35,155 bases of DNA from Candidatus Babelota bacterium (GTDB taxonomy: Bacteria > Babelota > Babeliae > Babelales > Vermiphilaceae): positions 1-35,155 of the forward strand of contig JAJCZE010000015.1 in the NCBI GenBank assembly GCA_029262555.1. Reading direction: 5' to 3'. Below are positions 30,979-35,155 of this stretch, in pieces (the stretch's first letter is position 1; each line of letters starts with the position of its first letter). The notes beneath the pieces are model-generated. The model was not told where the DNA came from, searched no databases, and saw only the letters and a program-made list of their open reading frames with translations. The position numbers and the translations under genes were made by a program.

Positions 30979-32406
30979 TTACTTTCCCATTATTTTTCTT
31001 ACTATTTTAATGAATATATTTTTTTCTAAATGATCAATATACGCTTTCTTTGCTGCATGCCAATTCATCTCAGAATACGTAGGATACACATGCACAATCG
31101 AGCCAATGGTATAAAATGGAATACGATGATATTTTGCAAATACCAATTCATCCAAAATCTCCCCCGCACGCGCTCCAACAATATGCGCACCAATCAATAG
31201 CCCTTTTTTATCAAGAATATATTTTGCCATCCCATTCGTAGTGCGATCAGTAATTGCTCGATCAAGCTCATGATACGGCTTTGTATAAACCGTTATTTTT
31301 CCGTATTTTTCACGGGCTTGCCTTTCCGTCATACCCATACGCGCAAGCTCTGGCGCTGTAAACGTAACCCACGCAGCAGCATCATAGTTTACTTTTGTTT
31401 TAAAAAAGGGAATCGTTGCGTTTCGTGCAGCAAGTTGCGCTTGATACCACGCCATATGGCTAAAAAGAAATGGCCCAACTACGTCTCCAGCTGCATAGAT
31501 ATTTTTTGCAGTGGTCCGCATAGTGGCGTCTGTAATAATATGCTTTTTATCATAGTTAACCCCAACTGCATCGAGATTTAAACCTTCAATACCTGGCGTT
31601 CTTCCAACTGCTACCAACAATTGATCTGCAGACAAAATTTCTACTTTGCCCTGCTCATCTTGCACATGTAAAGAAATAATTTCATCTTTTTGAGATGCAC
31701 GAATCGCTTTCATGCTGGTAAAAATTTGTACTCCTTCTTTTCGCATCATGTCTGAAAGAAGCGCAACAACCTCTTCATCTTCGCGAGGCAAAATGCGATC
31801 CGCCATTTCAACAAGTTGTACTTTTACCCCAAGGCGGTTTAATGCACTTGCCATCTCGCATCCAATAGGGCCACCACCAAGAATTAAAAGCGATTGTGGC
31901 AATTTATCCAAAGAAAAAAATGTTTCATTCGTAAGGTATTCAGTATCAGAAAGCCCTTCAATTGGCGGCACAAACGGATCTGATCCGGTAGTGATAATCG
32001 CTTTTGAGAATGTAATCTTTCGCCCATCTAAATCAATTGCATTACGATCAATAAATTTCGCTGTGCCAAAGAGCATATCAATACCTGCAGCTTCGATTTT
32101 ATCCGGCGTATGCGATTGATAATCTTCTTGCACAATGGCACGCACATACGGCATCACGTTTGAAGTATCGATAGTGGGCGCAGTGCCTTTTAAGCCGTAT
32201 GTCTGAAACTGCTGCGATTGCCATGCCACTTGCGCTGTTTTAATTAATGTTTTGCTTGGCACGCATCCTGTCCAGGTACATTCACCTCCCAAACGATCAG
32301 TTTTTTCTATCAATGCAACACGATTACCCAATCCTTTGGCAGTCTTTGCTGCGGTTAATCCTGCAGCTCCTGCACCAATAACGATAATGTCGTATTCGTA
32401 TTTCAT
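30979..32406 (-). CDS. MerA/dihydrolipoamide-dehydrogenase-like FAD disulfide oxidoreductase
   Basis: From the ATG at 32406 (AGGG five bases upstream) the product has 475 aa. It has the FAD Rossmann (IIVIGAGAAGLTAAKTA), the redox pair GGECTWTGCVPSK (C43/C48), the NAD site LILGGGPIGCEMASALNRLG, IYAAGDVVGPF and the C-terminal HVYPTYSE with the catalytic His. It transfers electrons between NAD(P)H and a disulfide or other substrate. The N-terminal metal-binding domain and C-terminal Cys pair of true mercuric reductases are absent, and no 2-oxoacid dehydrogenase genes are near. Association with VTT proteins is discussed in the findings. Confidence 0.9.
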   Translation of the reverse strand: MKYEYDIIVIGAGAAGLTAAKTAKGLGNRVALIEKTDRLGGECTWTGCVPSKTLIKTAQVAWQSQQFQTYGLKGTAPTIDTSNVMPYVRAIVQEDYQSHTPDKIEAAGIDMLFGTAKFIDRNAIDLDGRKITFSKAIITTGSDPFVPPIEGLSDTEYLTNETFFSLDKLPQSLLILGGGPIGCEMASALNRLGVKVQLVEMADRILPREDEEVVALLSDMMRKEGVQIFTSMKAIRASQKDEIISLHVQDEQGKVEILSADQLLVAVGRTPGIEGLNLDAVGVNYDKKHIITDATMRTTAKNIYAAGDVVGPFLFSHMAWYQAQLAARNATIPFFKTKVNYDAAAWVTFTAPELARMGMTERQAREKYGKITVYTKPYHELDRAITDRTTNGMAKYILDKKGLLIGAHIVGARAGEILDELVFAKYHRIPFYTIGSIVHVYPTYSEMNWHAAKKAYIDHLEKNIFIKIVRKIMGK

Positions 32407-32413
32407 GGCTACC

Positions 32414-34675
32414 CTACAATAAATTATCAATCAAGCTTTCAAGTAATAACTCAGTTCGTTTTATTCGTGCGGGAATATCCGGCACGGTTATTTGTGGAGT
32501 AAGTGCAGCTGTAGCAATATTTTGTGTAGCGGCTGGGCCTTCGCCAAACAATTGATCAAATACGTTCGTAACAAATTGATAGTTACTTGGCACTATGGGT
32601 TCATTAGCAGCCCGAGGTATCGGATTATTAAATGCAGTATTACCAATCACCATATTTGTGATACTTGGCGCTGAAATACCTATGCCACTTGGGCACTGCC
32701 CTCCTGAATTGCAATACACAGTATTTCCCTTAATCACATTGTTACTCGGAAACTGAATACCCGAAACCACTTGAAATTCATCGCCAGTTCCACCATCAAG
32801 AGTTTGACCCCCCACTGCTATATTTGTACCATCGGGAGACCAGCCGACCGATCGAATAGTACCAGAAGTTCCTATCGCTTGATCAATAAATGTTAGTGTC
32901 TGTGCAGCTTGATCAAATTGCAATGCCACAAAAATATTATCTGTTAAACCGTTACCCCCTGCAGCAATATATTTCCCGTCGGGAGACCATTCCGCCACAG
33001 CGAAAAGAACCTCTACTCCTAAATCGTATCCTGTAATGAACTCCAAAAGTCCAGATACTCTATCAAAACTAAAAACTTGAAGCTTTTGATTACTTCCACC
33101 CGTAATATCAAGCCCAGCAATCAAAAGATATTTTCCATCTGGAGACCATCTTACAGAATAAATTGTTCCCATTAATGCGCCGGTGACAGACGTTACCATA
33201 TCCGTACCACGATCAAAACTAAAGACCTGAAACTCATTTCCCGTACCACCAGTAATTAAATTTCCACTAACAGCAATATATTTCCCATCCGGAGACCAAT
33301 CTACCGATAAAATAGTTCCAGCCAATGCACCATCAAGAGCAACTAACGTCCCCTCTTTTGCGTCAAAATCCAATACCTGAAAATCATCCCCTGTTCCAGC
33401 TGAAAGAGCGTCTCCTCCGACTGCTACATATCGTTCATCAGGAGACCAACTAGCAGCCCAACCTGTTGCAGGCGCACTTCCAAATATTCCAGTAAATGGT
33501 TTAACTGTTCCCGATGCCCGATCAAAACTCATTATTTGCAGCTCATCACCTGTGCCAAGGCTCATATCTGATCCAGCTACTGTTATATATTGTCCATCGG
33601 GAGACCATTTAACAGATACAATAATACCCAACTCAATCCCTGTAATACTCGTTACTGAACCACTAAGACGATCAAAGCTAAAAATTTGAAGTTGCTCTGT
33701 GGTTCCTCCACTTTGTGAATTACCTCCTATAGCAATGTATTTTCCATCTGGAGACCAGTCCACTGAGAAAACAATTAATGGAGTTCTTAATGAGCCAGTT
33801 ACGCTTTGCACACTATCAAAAACTCCCTCAAGGAGTATCCCATAAGGCACCGTAAAGCCACTTACATTCGTCTCAGTGTTACTACTTTCGGAATTAACGA
33901 TTTTGGTACAACTTTCATCTCCACGTAACGCAAAGCCTGCAATCAAAGAGCTCGATCCAGTTACTGATAATGCCATCGTTGAATTGGCAATACAGTTTTC
34001 AAAAAAATTGCCATTTCCATTTGCTGAAACAAAACCAAAGACCGTCGTTAAATCAATATCTGCATTACTCTCACCTGTTGAAATTGCCCGACATTCCAAA
34101 AAACTACACGTTGTACTTGCAATCAAATCATATCCGGCATGCGTATTCGCATTCGCTGTACAATTTTGAAGTACAACATTTTGGCATGTATTCAGCTGTA
34201 AACCAGTAGTGCTTTGATTGAAGTCGCAATCACGAATAAAAGCATTGGTAACTTGTTCACAATTGAGAGCAACGTGCGCTTGCGATATCGCAATGCCTTT
34301 TAGTGTAATATCGGTACATCCTGCGCCCACTTGAATTCCATCTGAGTTCACGGCTGTAATTACGCCATCTTTAATGATGACGTTATTGAGGCCGCTATTA
34401 ATCACGATACCATTTGTGCCACCACTAACGGTGCCACCATTCATATCAAGCGTTACATCGCTTGATGAAATCGTAATTTGATTGTTTACGTTGCTTGCCA
34501 GCTTATAAAATCCTGGTGTATCAATTATTGAAAATGGATACGTTACGGCTCGTGATGATCCCGCAAAAAACAATAATAAAAATAAAATTTTTTGTATTCG
34601 CTTCACTCTAGTCCACACTCTCCCCGTTCGCCCTGAGCTTGTCGAAGGGTTTCGAACGACATGGTTTGAATCCAT
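32414..34675 (-). CDS. Secreted beta-helix protein with inserted seven-bladed beta-propeller
   Basis: The 753-aa ORF starts inside a palindromic repeat element (first ~19 residues, with NPSTSSGRT). A signal peptide follows (VKRIQKILFLLLFFAGSSRA), then a beta-helix region (~45-290: DVTLDMNGGTVSGGTNGIVI, NVIIKDGVI, NVVLQNCTANANTHAG). Next comes a propeller of exactly seven WSPDx blades (WSPDGKYIA, WSPDGQYIT, WSPDERYVA, WSPDGKYIA, WSPDGKYLL, WSPDGKYIA, WSPDGTNIA). Last is a return to beta-helix (NNVIKGNTVYCNSGG) and a tail ending ESLIDNLL. The ATG has GAAGGA five bases upstream, both from the element; the original ATG was probably at 34722. Confidence 0.9.
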   Translation of the reverse strand: MDSNHVVRNPSTSSGRTGRVWTRVKRIQKILFLLLFFAGSSRAVTYPFSIIDTPGFYKLASNVNNQITISSSDVTLDMNGGTVSGGTNGIVINSGLNNVIIKDGVITAVNSDGIQVGAGCTDITLKGIAISQAHVALNCEQVTNAFIRDCDFNQSTTGLQLNTCQNVVLQNCTANANTHAGYDLIASTTCSFLECRAISTGESNADIDLTTVFGFVSANGNGNFFENCIANSTMALSVTGSSSLIAGFALRGDESCTKIVNSESSNTETNVSGFTVPYGILLEGVFDSVQSVTGSLRTPLIVFSVDWSPDGKYIAIGGNSQSGGTTEQLQIFSFDRLSGSVTSITGIELGIIVSVKWSPDGQYITVAGSDMSLGTGDELQIMSFDRASGTVKPFTGIFGSAPATGWAASWSPDERYVAVGGDALSAGTGDDFQVLDFDAKEGTLVALDGALAGTILSVDWSPDGKYIAVSGNLITGGTGNEFQVFSFDRGTDMVTSVTGALMGTIYSVRWSPDGKYLLIAGLDITGGSNQKLQVFSFDRVSGLLEFITGYDLGVEVLFAVAEWSPDGKYIAAGGNGLTDNIFVALQFDQAAQTLTFIDQAIGTSGTIRSVGWSPDGTNIAVGGQTLDGGTGDEFQVVSGIQFPSNNVIKGNTVYCNSGGQCPSGIGISAPSITNMVIGNTAFNNPIPRAANEPIVPSNYQFVTNVFDQLFGEGPAATQNIATAALTPQITVPDIPARIKRTELLLESLIDNLL

Positions 34676-34706
34676 TCGTATCCTTCGACAGGCTCAGGAC
34701 GAACGG
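34624..34706 (-). repeat. Palindromic REP/MITE-like element, copy 2
   Basis: Arms at 34624-34650 and 34680-34706 are inverted repeats with two mismatches and a 29-bp loop; they match the arms at 16755-16853. ACTCTC occurs just outside on both sides (34617-34622 and 34715-34720), consistent with a 6-bp target duplication. The loop holds the ATG used by the propeller gene; the arm holds GAAGGA as its ribosome-binding site. Confidence 0.9.
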
Positions 34707-34758
34707 AACGATATACTCTCATTTTTCCAACTCTCGTTAAATCTTTTTTCATATCACC

Positions 34759-35155
34759 TTACAATAAACTATCAATCAAACTTTCCGCCAATGCTTCCAA
34801 TCGCAACAACTTCGTTGGTATATCATATCGATTTAAAATCGGATCAATTCCACTCATAGAACTATTTTGCAAAAGAGTTGGTGCATCTCCAAACAGTTGA
34901 TTAAATACATTCGTTACAAATGCATAATTGGTTGAAACTATCGGCTCATTTGCAGCACGCGGTATCGGATTATTGAATGCAGTATTGCCAATCACTGAGT
35001 TAGTAATACTTGAGCCGGAAATGCCTATACCGCTTGGAAATTGGCCGCCCGAATTGCAATAGACGGTATTATTTTGTATCACGTTATTTTGTGGAAATTG
35101 AATACCTCGTACTATCTGAAGTTCATTGCTTCCAGATATACCTCCCCCACCTACA
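34759..35155 (-). CDS. C-terminal part of a second beta-helix/propeller protein (continues past the window)
   Basis: The open frame extends from the stop at 34759 to the window edge; the visible ~131 residues are a close paralogue of the end of the preceding protein: NELQIVRGIQFP and NTVYCNSGGQFPSGIGIS, then NTAFNNPIPRAANEPIV, FNQLFG and the tail ESLIDSLL. A Met at 35082 is internal, not a start, because the homology continues upstream of it. The N-terminal beta-helix and any propeller lie outside. The two genes are tandem copies separated by repeat element copy 2. Confidence 0.85.
   Translation of the reverse strand, partial: VGGGGISGSNELQIVRGIQFPQNNVIQNNTVYCNSGGQFPSGIGISGSSITNSVIGNTAFNNPIPRAANEPIVSTNYAFVTNVFNQLFGDAPTLLQNSSMSGIDPILNRYDIPTKLLRLEALAESLIDSLL

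Noticed and set aside
30979-32406. Mercuric reductase
   Set aside because: The redox Cys pair is present but the N-terminal heavy-metal domain and C-terminal Cys pair of MerA are absent, and no other mer genes are nearby.
1-35155. tRNA, rRNA or other standard RNA genes
   Set aside because: No cloverleaf with a GTTCRA-type T loop or rRNA signature was seen on either strand, though a manual scan could miss a diverged one.

Overview
The window looks like part of an AT-rich genome of an intracellular, host-dependent bacterium. Reasons: at least six ankyrin-repeat ORFs plus one large leucine-rich-repeat protein; a eukaryote-like PPP phosphatase; many small signal-peptide proteins with no recognisable family; and secreted beta-helix/beta-propeller proteins. 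This mix is typical of Candidatus Dependentiae (TM6/Babeliales), endosymbionts of protists. That assignment is inference: no rRNA or other phylogenetic marker lies in the window.

Layout. 1-143: tail of an IS5-family transposase and probable IS end, running into a 5'-truncated ankyrin ORF. 113-5738: plus-strand run of ankyrin protein, PPP phosphatase, DEDDh exonuclease, ankyrin protein and LRR protein. 5735-8689 (minus): 984-aa ankyrin lipoprotein with a duplicated C-terminal module. 8753-9628: ParB/sulfiredoxin-like protein with a CxxC. 11193-9632 (minus): operon of lipoprotein, NADAR protein and 62-aa protein. 11319-15299: small membrane protein, then two secreted ankyrin genes between 37-bp direct repeats; one of the two is split by a complete 973-bp IS982-family element. 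15352-18022: FAD oxidoreductase and NAD-dependent sugar epimerase, a likely surface-sugar pair. 18562-18092 (minus): small ankyrin protein. 18593-19133: no convincing gene. 19134-24657: eight small secreted proteins around dnaJ, some with EPIYA-like tyrosine motifs and an SH3-ligand-like proline motif. 26722-24683 (minus): sufU, secreted protein and nurA, with overlapping genes. 26935-28316: two HAD hydrolases. 32406-28323 (minus): MerA/Lpd-like FAD oxidoreductase, beta-helix protein and two VTT (TVP38/DedA-like) membrane proteins. 35155-32414 (minus): two tandem beta-helix/propeller proteins, the outer one cut by the window edge.

The strongest theme is mobile DNA rewriting the 5' ends of host-interaction genes. 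(i) An IS5-family end supplies the ribosome-binding site, start codon and first residues of the first ankyrin ORF. (ii) The IS982 element splits a secreted ankyrin gene with a perfect 7-bp target duplication, and its right end supplies a new start. (iii) A palindromic element whose arms read as VRPExVEG and PSTSSGRT has entered the epimerase ORF in frame. (iv) A second copy has entered the start of the beta-helix/propeller gene, broken its original frame, and supplies a new ribosome-binding site and ATG in the correct frame. Copies iii and iv both show 6-bp flanking direct repeats, and removing them restores sensible starts. The IS982 element also has an inverted repeat that could fold over its transposase start codon in read-through transcripts.

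The organism assignment, effector roles and mobility are inferences from sequence patterns; motifs, repeats and frames were read directly.
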